Of a DNA stretch of 64,000 bases, positions 56,601 through 64,000 are shown one piece after another. The notes beneath the pieces were generated by a model. That model worked only from the letters and a program-made list of their open reading frames with translations. It was not told the DNA's origin and searched no databases. Both the position numbers and the translations under genes were made by a program. Positions within the stretch are counted from its first letter, which is position 1; every line of letters starts with the position of its first letter. Location of the stretch: positions 558,001 through 622,000 of the forward strand of contig NZ_CP133019.1 in assembly GCF_030866805.1 (NCBI RefSeq). The letters run 5' to 3'. This DNA is from Microbacterium terrisoli (GTDB lineage Bacteria > Actinomycetota > Actinomycetes > Actinomycetales > Microbacteriaceae).

Positions 56601-56629
56601 TTGCGACACGCCCGGGATGCACGTACACT
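56601..56629 (+). promoter_or_regulatory. S10 operon promoter
   Basis: TTGCGA (56601-56606) and TACACT (56624-56629) have a 17-bp spacer. The transcript would carry about 320 nt of leader before rpsJ. Confidence 0.7.
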
Positions 56630-56814
56630 AAACAGGTTCCACATTCCGGCGTGCGCTCGCGCATGCCTGGATCACTGCCAGGGCAGTGCATAGGCATCGC
56701 ATCAGCGAGATCCTAGGCCGCGGGTAGCAGAACAGCGCAAGCGAGAGCAGAAGCTCGAGCAGCTGTGCGCGAGATCCCCCACACAATCCATCCGTGGTGA
56801 CGTGTGCGCGGGAG

Positions 56815-56876
56815 CCGGACGCTGCGCGTCCGGTGTGACAGCAGAACAGCGGTGCAGCATCGCCGGCGAAGCCGGC
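56815..56876 (+). promoter_or_regulatory. Structured part of S10 leader
   Basis: Two hairpins are visible: CCGGACGC/GCGTCCGG at 56815-56833 (8-bp stem, 3-nt loop) and GCCGGC/GCCGGC at 56862-56876. Neither is a recognised riboswitch. In E. coli the S10 leader is bound by L4 for autoregulation; whether this is equivalent is unknown. Confidence 0.45.
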
Positions 56877-56954
56877 AAACGTGCCATGGCGTGCAAGCGC
56901 CACCGGGCGTCCAATGCGCGTGAGCGTAAGACGCGAGAAGAGAGAGAGCAGACA

Positions 56955-57263
56955 ATGGCGGGACAGAAGATCCGCATTCGCCTGAAGTCGTACGATCACG
57001 CCGGCCTGGATTCGTCGGCCCGCAAGATCGTCGACACCGTTACCCGCGCCGGCGCTTCGGTCGTGGGACCGGTGCCGCTTCCGACCGAGAAGAACGTCGT
57101 GTGCGTCATCCGGTCGCCCCACAAGTACAAGGACAGCCGCGAGCACTTCGAGATGCGCACCCACAAGCGCGTCATCGACATCATCGACCCGACGCCCAAG
57201 GCCGTCGACTCGCTGATGCGCCTCGATCTGCCTGCCGATGTCAACATCGAGATCAAACTCTGA
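56955..57263 (+). CDS. rpsJ: 30S ribosomal protein S10
   Basis: S10 (102 residues), part of the 30S head and of antitermination complexes with NusB. Canonical sequence from [13 protein letters not shown] to DVNIEIKL. The ATG at 56955 begins the S10 operon after the long leader; longer open frame upstream is leader. Confidence 0.98.
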   Translation: MAGQKIRIRLKSYDHAGLDSSARKIVDTVTRAGASVVGPVPLPTEKNVVCVIRSPHKYKDSREHFEMRTHKRVIDIIDPTPKAVDSLMRLDLPADVNIEIKL

Positions 57264-57271
57264 GGCTCGGC

Positions 57272-57931
57272 ATGACTGACATCAACAACAAGACTTCCAA
57301 AGGTCTGCTGGGCACCAAGCTCGGCATGACCCAGGTGTGGGACGAGCAGGGCAAGCTCGTTCCCGTCACCGTCATCGAGATTGCCCCGAACGTGGTCACC
57401 CAGGTGCGCACGCCCGAGAAGGACGGCTACAGCGCCGTGCAGATCGCGGCCGGTCAGATCGACCCGCGCAAGGTCACCAAGCCCCTCGAGGGCCACTTCG
57501 AGGCCGCCGGGGTCACCCCGCGCCGCCACGTCACCGAGGTGCGCACCGCGGATGCCGCGGACTACGCGCCCGGCCAGGAGCTCACCGTCGACGGCACGTT
57601 CGAAGCAGGTCAGCTGGTCGACGTCGTCGGCACCAGCAAGGGCAAGGGCTTCGCCGGTGTCATGAAGCGCCACAACTTCAAGGGCGTCTCGGCCTCGCAC
57701 GGTGCACACCGCAACCACCGCAAGCCCGGTTCGATCGGCGCCTCGGCGACCCCGAGCCGCGTCTTCAAGGGCATGCGCATGGCCGGCCGTATGGGTGGCG
57801 AGCGCGTGACCGTCCTCAACCTCACGGTGCACGCCGTCGACGCCGAGAAGGGTCTGCTGCTCGTCAAGGGCGCCGTCCCCGGCGCGCGCGGTCGCATCGT
57901 GTACGTCCGCAACGCAGTGAAGGGTGCCTGA
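57272..57931 (+). CDS. rplC: 50S ribosomal protein L3
   Basis: L3 (219 residues) lies near the peptidyl transferase centre. [20 protein letters not shown] and the [20 protein letters not shown] loop that reaches the A-site are normal. It starts 8 bp after rpsJ at the ATG following TGAGGCTCGGC. Confidence 0.98.
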   Translation: MTDINNKTSKGLLGTKLGMTQVWDEQGKLVPVTVIEIAPNVVTQVRTPEKDGYSAVQIAAGQIDPRKVTKPLEGHFEAAGVTPRRHVTEVRTADAADYAPGQELTVDGTFEAGQLVDVVGTSKGKGFAGVMKRHNFKGVSASHGAHRNHRKPGSIGASATPSRVFKGMRMAGRMGGERVTVLNLTVHAVDAEKGLLLVKGAVPGARGRIVYVRNAVKGA

Positions 57932-57935
57932 GGCC

Positions 57936-58592
57936 ATGGCTGACACGACCCTCGACGTCCGCAAGACAGATGGCAAGAAGGCAGGCTCGGTCACGCTGCC
58001 CGCCGCGATCTTCGACGTCAACACCAACATCCCGCTCATCCACCAGGTCGTCGTCGCGCAGCTCGCGGCGGCGCGCCAGGGCACCCACTCGACCAAGCGT
58101 CGCGGTGAGGTCTCGGGCTCGGGCCGCAAGCCCTTCAAGCAGAAGGGCACCGGTAACGCCCGTCAGGGCTCGATCCGCGCACCTGAGCACACCGGTGGTG
58201 GCGTCGTCCACGGCCCCAAGCCCCGCGACTACGCGCAGCGCACCCCCAAGAAGATGATCGCCGCCGCCCTCCTGGGCGTGCTCAGCGACCGTGCTCGCGG
58301 CGAGCGTCTCCACGTGGTGGAGAGCTTCGGCATCGAGGGCGCGCCGTCCACGAAGGCCGCTGCCGCGGTTCTTTCCGAGCTGGGCGCCACGAAGAACATC
58401 CTCGTGGTCGTCGAGCGCGCTGACGAGCTGACTGTCAAGAGCGTGCGCAACCTCACCGAGGTGCACGTGCTCAGCTTCGACCAGCTGAACGCCTACGACG
58501 TGGTCGTCTCCGACGACATCGTCTTCACCAAGGCCGCTTTCGACGCGTTCGTCGCGTTCAAGAGCGGTGCCACCGAGGAGGTCTCGGCATGA
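57936..58592 (+). CDS. rplD: 50S ribosomal protein L4
   Basis: L4 (218 residues) lines the exit tunnel. The tunnel loop [20 protein letters not shown] is canonical. In E. coli L4 also represses its own operon. It starts 4 bp after rplC, and its stop overlaps the rplW start. Confidence 0.98.
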   Translation: MADTTLDVRKTDGKKAGSVTLPAAIFDVNTNIPLIHQVVVAQLAAARQGTHSTKRRGEVSGSGRKPFKQKGTGNARQGSIRAPEHTGGGVVHGPKPRDYAQRTPKKMIAAALLGVLSDRARGERLHVVESFGIEGAPSTKAAAAVLSELGATKNILVVVERADELTVKSVRNLTEVHVLSFDQLNAYDVVVSDDIVFTKAAFDAFVAFKSGATEEVSA

Positions 58593-58888
58593 CCGCCATC
58601 AACAAGGACCCGCGCGACATCATCCTGAAGCCGGTCGTCTCCGAGAAGAGCTACGGCTTGATCGACGAGGGCAAGTACACGTTCTACGTGGACACCCACG
58701 CGAACAAGACCGAGATCAAGCTCGCGATCGAGAAGATCTTCGGTGTGAAGGTTGCGTCGGTCAACACGCTCAACCGCGTCGGCAAGGCCCGTCGCACCCG
58801 TTTCGGCACCGGCAAGCGCAAGGACACCAAGCGCGCCGTGGTCACGCTGAAGTCGGGCACCATCGACATCTTCACGGCAGTCGGCTGA
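58589..58888 (+). CDS. rplW: 50S ribosomal protein L23
   Basis: L23 (99 residues) sits at the tunnel exit and docks trigger factor and [20 protein letters not shown] and the [20 protein letters not shown] end are typical. It overlaps rplD by 4 bp. Confidence 0.98.
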   Translation: MTAINKDPRDIILKPVVSEKSYGLIDEGKYTFYVDTHANKTEIKLAIEKIFGVKVASVNTLNRVGKARRTRFGTGKRKDTKRAVVTLKSGTIDIFTAVG

Positions 58889-58913
58889 CGGTCGGACGAG
58901 GGACGAGAGAATT

Positions 58914-59753
58914 ATGGCTATTCGCAAGTACAAGCCCACGACCCCGGGTCGTCGCGGCTCGTCGGTGGCTGACTTCGCCGAGATCACCCGATCGACGCCT
59001 GAGAAGTCGCTGCTGAAGCCGCTCGCCAAGACCGGTGGCCGCAACAACCAGGGGCGCATCACCACACGTCACATCGGTGGTGGACACAAGCGTCAGTACC
59101 GTGTCATCGACTTCCGTCGCAATGACAAGGACGGCATCGACGCCAAGGTCGCGCACATCGAGTACGACCCGAACCGCACGGCGCGCATCGCGCTGCTGCA
59201 TTTCGTGGACGGCACGAAGCGCTACATCCTCGCGCCGGAGAAGCTGCGCCAGGGCGACATCGTCGAATCCGGCGCATCGGCCGACATCAAGCCGGGCAAC
59301 AACCTGCCGCTGCGCAACATCCCCACCGGTACCGTGGTGCACGCCATCGAGCTGCGCCCGGGCGGCGGCGCCAAGATCGCGCGTTCGGCCGGTGCCGGAG
59401 TGCGCCTGGTCGCCAAGGACGGTGCCTTCGCTCAGCTGCGACTGCCCTCGGGTGAGATCCGCAACGTCGATTCCCGCTGCCGCGCCACGATCGGCGAGGT
59501 CGGCAACGCCGAGCAGTCGAACATCAACTGGGGCAAGGCCGGCCGCAAGCGCTGGAAGGGCGTCCGCCCGACCGTTCGCGGTGTCGTGATGAACCCCGTC
59601 GACCACCCGCACGGTGGTGGCGAGGGTCGTACCTCCGGTGGTCGTCACCCTGTCACGCCGTGGGGCAAGCCTGAGGGCCGCACCCGCCACGCGAACAAGG
59701 AAAGCGACAAGTACATCGTTCGCCGTCGCACCGCCGGCAAGAAGCGCAAGTAG
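58914..59753 (+). CDS. rplB: 50S ribosomal protein L2
   Basis: L2 (279 residues) is needed for subunit association and peptidyl transfer. The [20 protein letters not shown] start and the essential [20 protein letters not shown] segment, with its conserved His, are present. Confidence 0.98.
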   Translation: MAIRKYKPTTPGRRGSSVADFAEITRSTPEKSLLKPLAKTGGRNNQGRITTRHIGGGHKRQYRVIDFRRNDKDGIDAKVAHIEYDPNRTARIALLHFVDGTKRYILAPEKLRQGDIVESGASADIKPGNNLPLRNIPTGTVVHAIELRPGGGAKIARSAGAGVRLVAKDGAFAQLRLPSGEIRNVDSRCRATIGEVGNAEQSNINWGKAGRKRWKGVRPTVRGVVMNPVDHPHGGGEGRTSGGRHPVTPWGKPEGRTRHANKESDKYIVRRRTAGKKRK

Positions 59754-59766
59754 GTAGGAACAGAAG

Positions 59767-60048
59767 ATGCCACGCAGTCTCAAGAAGGGCCCCTTCGTCG
59801 ACGAGCACCTGCTTCGCAAGGTCGTCGTACAGAACGAAGCGGGAACCAAGAACGTCATCAAGACGTGGTCGCGTCGCTCGATGATCGTGCCGGCCATGCT
59901 CGGCCACACGATCGCCGTGCACGACGGTCGCAAGCACATCCCTGTGTTCGTCAGCGAAAGCATGGTCGGACACAAGCTGGGCGAGTTCGCGCCCACCCGC
60001 ACCTTCCGCGGCCATGTGAAGGACGACAAGAAGGGCCGCCGCCGCTGA
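59767..60048 (+). CDS. rpsS: 30S ribosomal protein S19
   Basis: S19 (93 residues), in the 30S head next to S13. [18 protein letters not shown] and [17 protein letters not shown] are canonical. It starts 13 bp after rplB. Confidence 0.98.
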   Translation: MPRSLKKGPFVDEHLLRKVVVQNEAGTKNVIKTWSRRSMIVPAMLGHTIAVHDGRKHIPVFVSESMVGHKLGEFAPTRTFRGHVKDDKKGRRR

Positions 60049-60070
60049 CGCGGGGCGCAGAGGAGAAGAA

Positions 60071-60487
60071 ATGGTGGAGTCCATCGCACGCGTGCGACAC
60101 ATCCGCGTGACCCCTCAGAAGGCTCGTCGCGTCGTCGCACTCATCAAGGGCAAGCAGGCCGAAGAGGCCCTTGCCATCCTGAAGTTCGCGCAGCAGAGCG
60201 CCAGCGAGCCCATTTACAAGCTCGTGCACTCGGCGATCGCGAACGCCCGCGTGAAGGCCGACCAGGAGAACGAATTCCTGGACGAGCAGGATCTGTACGT
60301 GAAGAACGCCTTCGTGGACGAGGGGACGACGCTCAAGCGCTTCCAGCCTCGTGCACAGGGCCGCGCGTTCCAGATCAAGAAGCGCACCAGTCACATCACC
60401 GTCGTGCTCGCGACCCCTGAGGTCGCCGAGGCCGGCGCAGCAACGAACAGTTCGACAAAGCCCAGTGCAAGGAAGGCGAGCAAGTAA
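60071..60487 (+). CDS. rplV: 50S ribosomal protein L22
   Basis: L22 (138 residues) contributes the loop that narrows the exit tunnel and is a site of macrolide resistance. The core [21 protein letters not shown] segment and [17 protein letters not shown] are normal; the C-terminal [18 protein letters not shown] tail is longer than in E. coli. Its stop shares a base with the rpsC ATG. Confidence 0.98.
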   Translation: MVESIARVRHIRVTPQKARRVVALIKGKQAEEALAILKFAQQSASEPIYKLVHSAIANARVKADQENEFLDEQDLYVKNAFVDEGTTLKRFQPRAQGRAFQIKKRTSHITVVLATPEVAEAGAATNSSTKPSARKASK

Positions 60488-61230
60488 TGGGACAGAAGGT
60501 AAACCCGTACGGCTTCCGCCTGGGCATCACCACCGACCACGTGTCGCGGTGGTTCTCGGACTCGACGAAGGCAGGTCAGCGCTACGCCGACTACCTCGCC
60601 GAGGACATCAAGATCCGCCGACTGCTGCAGAAGCAGCTCGACCGCGCGGGCGTCAGCAACATCGAGATCGAGCGGACGCGTGACCGTGTGCGCGTCGACA
60701 TCCACACCGCACGTCCGGGCATCGTCATCGGTCGTCGTGGTGCGGAAGCCGAGCGCATCCGCAGCGAGCTCGAGAAGCTCACCGGCAAGCAGATCCAGCT
60801 GAACATCCTCGAGGTGAAGAACCCCGAGGCCGACGCTCAGCTGGTCGCGCAGGGCATCGCCGAGCAGCTCAGCGCCCGCGTGGCTTTCCGCCGTGCGATG
60901 CGCAAGGGTCTGCAGGGCGCGCAGCGCGCGGGCGCCAAGGGCGTCCGCATCCAGGTGTCGGGCCGTCTCGGCGGCGCCGAGATGAGCCGGTCGGAGTTCT
61001 ACCGCGAGGGTCGTGTGCCGCTGCACACGCTGCGCGCGAACATCGACTACGGCTTCTACGAGGCACGCACCACCTTCGGCCGCATCGGCGTGAAGGTCTG
61101 GATCTACAAGGGCGACCTCACGAACAAGGAACTCGCACGCGAGCAGGCCAACCAGAAGCCTTCCCGCGGGGAGCGTCCGCGTCGTGCACCGCGCAACGAG
61201 GCCCCCGTCGCAGAAGGAGCATCGGCATAA
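60487..61230 (+). CDS. rpsC: 30S ribosomal protein S3
   Basis: S3 (247 residues) forms the mRNA entry channel and has helicase activity with S4 and S5. The KH domain with [17 protein letters not shown] and the [16 protein letters not shown] segment are present; the C-terminal tail is basic and then acidic. It is coupled to rplV and rplP by stop-start overlap. Confidence 0.98.
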   Translation: MGQKVNPYGFRLGITTDHVSRWFSDSTKAGQRYADYLAEDIKIRRLLQKQLDRAGVSNIEIERTRDRVRVDIHTARPGIVIGRRGAEAERIRSELEKLTGKQIQLNILEVKNPEADAQLVAQGIAEQLSARVAFRRAMRKGLQGAQRAGAKGVRIQVSGRLGGAEMSRSEFYREGRVPLHTLRANIDYGFYEARTTFGRIGVKVWIYKGDLTNKELAREQANQKPSRGERPRRAPRNEAPVAEGASA

Positions 61231-61649
61231 TGCTTATCCCCCGTAAGGTCAAGTTCCGCAAGCAGCACCACCCGGGGCGCACCGGACAGGCCACCGGTGG
61301 CACGAAGGTCTCCTTCGGCGACTACGGCATCCAGGCACTGACCCCGGCGTACGTGACCAACCGTCAGATCGAGTCCGCTCGTATCGCGATGACCCGTCAC
61401 ATCAAGCGCGGCGGCAAGGTGTGGATCAACATCTACCCCGACCGTCCGCTGACCAAGAAGCCGGCAGAAACCCGCATGGGTTCCGGCAAGGGCTCACCCG
61501 AGTGGTGGGTCGCGAACGTCAAGCCGGGCCGCGTCCTGTTCGAGGTCGCGGGCGTCGACGAGCAGCTTGCTCGCGAGGCGCTGACCCGTGCCATCCACAA
61601 GCTGCCCTTGAAGGCACGCATCATCAAGCGCGAGGAGGGCGACGCGTAA
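61230..61649 (+). CDS. rplP: 50S ribosomal protein L16
   Basis: L16 (139 residues) helps place the A-site t[23 protein letters not shown] and [20 protein letters not shown] are canonical. Start and stop overlap the neighbours (TAATG). Confidence 0.98.
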   Translation: MLIPRKVKFRKQHHPGRTGQATGGTKVSFGDYGIQALTPAYVTNRQIESARIAMTRHIKRGGKVWINIYPDRPLTKKPAETRMGSGKGSPEWWVANVKPGRVLFEVAGVDEQLAREALTRAIHKLPLKARIIKREEGDA

Positions 61650-61975
61650 TGGCGATCGGCACCAAGGAGCTCGCCACCAGCGAGCTCGACACGTTCGAAG
61701 ACCAGCGCCTCGTCGAGGAGCTGCGCAAGGCCAAGGAAGAGCTGTTCAACCTGCGCTTCCAGTCCGCCACCGGTCAGTTGGAGAGCCACGGCCGCATCCG
61801 CGCCGTCAAGCGCGACATCGCGCGGCTCTACACCGTGATCCGTGAGCGCGAGCTCGGCATCCGTGCCACGCCCGCGCCGGTGGAGACGGGCAAGGCGAAG
61901 AAGAGCAAGTCGAAGAAGGCGGATGCCGAGGCTGACGCCTCCGCGCCCGCCGAGGCGAAGGAAGAGACTGAGTGA
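61649..61975 (+). CDS. rpmC: 50S ribosomal protein L29 with C-terminal extension
   Basis: L29 (108 residues) lies at the tunnel exit beside L23. The core ([40 protein letters not shown]) ends near residue 73. A Lys-rich then Ala/Glu-rich tail of about 35 residues follows (KAKKSKSKK, then [12 protein letters not shown]), longer than the usual 60-70 residue protein. Overlaps rplP and rpsQ. Confidence 0.96.
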   Translation: MAIGTKELATSELDTFEDQRLVEELRKAKEELFNLRFQSATGQLESHGRIRAVKRDIARLYTVIRERELGIRATPAPVETGKAKKSKSKKADAEADASAPAEAKEETE

Positions 61976-62310
61976 TGGCCACTGCGAAGAAGGCCGAGAC
62001 CGAGGCCGTCAAGACCTCCGGTCACGAGCACGCTGAGCACGACGTCCGCGACGCGGCCGCCCGCGGCTACCGCAAGTCCCGCCGTGGATACGTCGTCAGC
62101 GACAAGATGGACAAGACGATCGTCGTCGAGGTCGAGGACCGCGTGAAGCACCCCCTCTACGGCAAGGTCCTCCGCCAGACCTCGAAGGTCAAGGTGCACG
62201 ACGAGAACAACGCAGCCGGCACCGGCGACCTTGTTCTCATCCACGAGACCCGGCCGCTGAGCGCCACCAAGCGCTGGCGTCTGGTCGAGATTCTCGAGAA
62301 GGCCAAGTAA
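61975..62310 (+). CDS. rpsQ: 30S ribosomal protein S17
   Basis: S17 (111 residues) is a primary 16S binder. The core [20 protein letters not shown] and the [16 protein letters not shown] end are typical. The first 25-30 residues ([20 protein letters not shown]) form an extra acidic, His-containing N-terminal extension. The ATG shares its first base with the rpmC stop. Confidence 0.96.
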   Translation: MATAKKAETEAVKTSGHEHAEHDVRDAAARGYRKSRRGYVVSDKMDKTIVVEVEDRVKHPLYGKVLRQTSKVKVHDENNAAGTGDLVLIHETRPLSATKRWRLVEILEKAK

Positions 62311-62679
62311 ATGATTCAGAACGAATCCCGACTCAAGGTCGCCGACAACACCGGCGCCAAGGAGCTGCTCACCATTCGGGTGCTCGGCGGCTCCAACCGC
62401 CGCTATGCGGGCCTCGGCGATGTCATCGTCGCCACGGTGAAGGATGCCATCCCCGGCGGAAACGTCAAGAAGGGCGATGTCGTCAAGGCCGTGGTCGTGC
62501 GCACCGTCAAGGAGACCCGTCGTGCCGACGGCTCGTACATCAAGTTCGACGAGAACGCCGCCGTGCTCCTGAAGAGCGACGGGGAGCCCCGCGGCACCCG
62601 CATCTTCGGGCCGGTCGGCCGTGAGCTTCGCGACAAGAAGTTCATGAAGATCGTCTCGCTGGCACCGGAGGTCATCTGA
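62311..62679 (+). CDS. rplN: 50S ribosomal protein L14
   Basis: L14 (122 residues) forms an intersubunit bridge and binds Rsf[21 protein letters not shown] and the end [15 protein letters not shown] are canonical. It starts directly after the rpsQ stop and begins the spc part of the operon. Confidence 0.98.
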   Translation: MIQNESRLKVADNTGAKELLTIRVLGGSNRRYAGLGDVIVATVKDAIPGGNVKKGDVVKAVVVRTVKETRRADGSYIKFDENAAVLLKSDGEPRGTRIFGPVGRELRDKKFMKIVSLAPEVI

Positions 62680-62681
62680 TC

Positions 62682-63023
62682 ATGGCGAACATCAAGAAGG
62701 ACGACCTGGTTCAGGTCCTGACCGGCACCGATCGCGGCAAGCAGGGCAAGGTCCTGGCCGTCATCGCCGAGCAGGACCGCGTGATCGTCGAGGGCGTGAA
62801 CTTCGTCACGAAGCACTCCCGCGTCGGTCAGACCCAGCGCGGCACCAAGACCGGCGGCATCGAGACGATGGAGGCGCCGATCCACATCTCCAACGTCGCC
62901 GTCGTGGACCCGTCGACCAAGAAGCCGACCCGCGTCGGCCACCGGGTCGATGAGAAGGTCAAGGACGGCACGAAGCGCACGGTTCGCGTGCGTTTTGCGA
63001 AGAAGAGCGGTAAGGACCTCTGA
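62682..63023 (+). CDS. rplX: 50S ribosomal protein L24
   Basis: L24 (113 residues) is an early assembly initiator. [20 protein letters not shown] is the KOW-type start and [19 protein letters not shown] follows. It starts 2 bp after rplN and shares its stop base with the rplE ATG. Confidence 0.98.
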   Translation: MANIKKDDLVQVLTGTDRGKQGKVLAVIAEQDRVIVEGVNFVTKHSRVGQTQRGTKTGGIETMEAPIHISNVAVVDPSTKKPTRVGHRVDEKVKDGTKRTVRVRFAKKSGKDL

Positions 63024-63613
63024 TGAGCACCACCACTGCTGCGCCGGCTGGCAAGATCCAGCCGCGCCTGAAGCAGAAGTACCGGAGCGAGATCCAGCAG
63101 AAGCTGCAGGACGAGTTCGGCTACGCGAACGTCATGCAGATTCCCGGCCTGGTCAAGGTCGTGGTCAACACCGGTGTCGGCGAGGCAGCTCGCGACAGCA
63201 AGGTGATCGAAGGTGCGGTCGACGACCTCACCAAGATCACCGGCCAGAAGCCGATCGTGACCAAGGCACGCAAGTCGATCGCGCAGTTCAAGCTGCGCGA
63301 AGGCCAGCCGATCGGCGCCCACGTGACGCTGCGCGGCGACCGCGCCTGGGAGTTCCTGGACCGGCTGATCAGCCTCGCGCTGCCCCGCATCCGTGACTTC
63401 CGCGGCCTGTCGGGCGCACAGTTCGACGGTCACGGCAACTACACGTTCGGTCTCGAGGAGCAGTCGGTGTTCCACGAGATCGACCAGGACCGCATCGACC
63501 GCGTTCGCGGTTTCGACATCACGGTCGTCACGACCGCGGCGACGGATGCCGAGGGCCGGGCGCTGCTGCGTCACCTGGGCTTCCCGTTCCGCTCGGACGA
63601 CGCTCAGGCGTGA
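63023..63613 (+). CDS. rplE: 50S ribosomal protein L5
   Basis: L5 (196 residues) binds 5S rRNA and contacts the P-site t[23 protein letters not shown] and [20 protein letters not shown] are canonical; [20 protein letters not shown] follows. The gap of 161 bp to rpsH, instead of an rpsN gene, is unusual. Confidence 0.98.
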   Translation: MSTTTAAPAGKIQPRLKQKYRSEIQQKLQDEFGYANVMQIPGLVKVVVNTGVGEAARDSKVIEGAVDDLTKITGQKPIVTKARKSIAQFKLREGQPIGAHVTLRGDRAWEFLDRLISLALPRIRDFRGLSGAQFDGHGNYTFGLEEQSVFHEIDQDRIDRVRGFDITVVTTAATDAEGRALLRHLGFPFRSDDAQA

Positions 63614-63615
63614 GC

Positions 63616-63702
63616 CGAGGCATCCGTCTAAACTGAACACTTCCGCCTTCGTCCACCGGACGCCGATCCCCCGACTTCGGGGGATCGGGGCGGGATGCCT
63701 CG
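63616..63702 (+). promoter_or_regulatory. Nested hairpin in rplE-rpsH gap
   Basis: Outer arms CGAGGCATCC (63616-63625) and GGATGCCTCG (63693-63702) pair perfectly. Inside lies a second perfect stem, CGATCCCCCG/CGGGGGATCG with an ACTT loop (63664-63687). The inner stem could be a terminator or attenuator, and TAAACT at 63629-63634 could be a -10 element for a separate promoter. Confidence 0.6.
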
Positions 63703-63774
63703 ACAGAGGCACTCATAGAAGGTCGGCCGCGGGTGTACCCGTGTCCGAAACCTTATGAACAAAGGAAACAATCC

Positions 63775-64000
63775 ATGACAATGACAGACCCGGTCGCAGA
63801 TATGCTGACCCGTCTGCGCAACGCGAACTCGGCGCACCACGACTCCGTGGCACTGCCGAGCTCGAAGCTGAAGACGAACATCGCCGCGATCCTCAAGCAG
63901 GAGGGCTACATCGCCGACTGGGCCGTCTCCGACGCCCGCGTCGGTCAGACGCTGACCCTGACGCTGAAGTACGGCCCGAACCGCGAGCGGTCGATCGCCG
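63775..64000 (+). CDS. rpsH: 30S ribosomal protein S8 (3' truncated by window end)
   Basis: The first 75 residues of S8 are visible, beginning [20 protein letters not shown], the canonical start; S8 binds the central domain of 16S rRNA and in E. coli represses the spc operon. The ATG at 63775 is preceded by AAAGGAAAC; an internal ATG at 63781 is also possible. The gene runs off the end of the window. Confidence 0.97.
   Translation, partial: MTMTDPVADMLTRLRNANSAHHDSVALPSSKLKTNIAAILKQEGYIADWAVSDARVGQTLTLTLKYGPNRERSIA

Larger units (their letters stand above)
56345..56954. other. Minisatellite, S10 promoter and long leader
   Basis: This 610-bp stretch holds the 21-bp repeat array (56466-56570), the S10 promoter (56601-56629) and a leader of about 320 nt with hairpins at 56815-56833 and 56862-56876. 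No gene is supported. Confidence 0.7.

Noticed and set aside
56029..56631. Open frame with heptad repeats (EGQVARA/EGQVSGA) across the 21-bp array
   Set aside because: It overlaps the end of the AbiEi-like gene in another frame and the repeat produces the regular peptide; no start signal is seen.

Overview
This is a high-GC actinobacterial chromosome segment. The 16S rRNA sequence, the ribosomal protein sequences, the long actinobacterial insertion in 23S rRNA and the rrn operon without spacer tRNAs all suggest the family Microbacteriaceae, most likely Microbacterium or a close relative. That assignment is from recognition, not from a database search.

Region 1 (1-17.4 kb) holds two multi-pass membrane proteins and a small unrecognised protein, followed by a tightly packed operon. 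The operon encodes a membrane-anchored Ser/Thr kinase, a 2062-residue membrane-anchored extracellular protein with a propeller-like part, tandem Ig/cadherin-like repeats and FN3 domains, a MoxR AAA+ ATPase, a DUF58 protein, a transglutaminase-fold membrane protein that seems to lack the catalytic Cys and His, an FHA membrane protein, and a tail-anchored protein built of repeated D-[ED/DQ]-T-V-V motifs. It looks like a phosphothreonine signalling system coupled to envelope assembly. No PP2C phosphatase is present in the window. Two related 22-bp palindromes precede the kinase.

Region 2 (17.4-22.3 kb) is the str operon: rpsL, rpsG, fusA and tuf. Large palindromic REP-like elements sit between rpsG and fusA and between fusA and tuf. 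A clear terminator follows tuf.

Region 3 (22.4-49.05 kb) has a small antitoxin-like gene and then a large exopolysaccharide locus. It encodes an initiating polyprenyl glycosylphosphotransferase, 13 glycosyltransferase proteins (GT4, GT2, one GT4-GT2 fusion, one GT11-like), an ABC-type flippase or exporter, a polymerase/ligase, a polysaccharide pyruvyl transferase, a BY-kinase (Wzc type) and a low-molecular-weight tyrosine phosphatase (Wzb type). It also carries a MauE-thioredoxin fusion, a Tat-exported protein, and a PqqD-like/nucleotidyltransferase pair. Several genes seem to be read from leaderless transcripts.

Region 4 (49.05-54.9 kb) is a complete rRNA operon: promoter, 16S, spacer without tRNA, 23S, 5S, terminator. 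Region 5 (54.9-56.6 kb) is one AbiEi/DUF559-like gene flanked by two minisatellite arrays (20-bp and 21-bp units) whose units look like inverted relatives of each other.

Region 6 (56.6-64 kb) is the S10-spc ribosomal protein operon from rpsJ to a truncated rpsH, with its own promoter and a structured leader of about 320 nt. No rpsN lies between rplE and rpsH; that gap instead holds a nested hairpin. The str and S10 operons, often adjacent in bacteria, are here about 34.7 kb apart, with the polysaccharide locus and the rrn operon between them.
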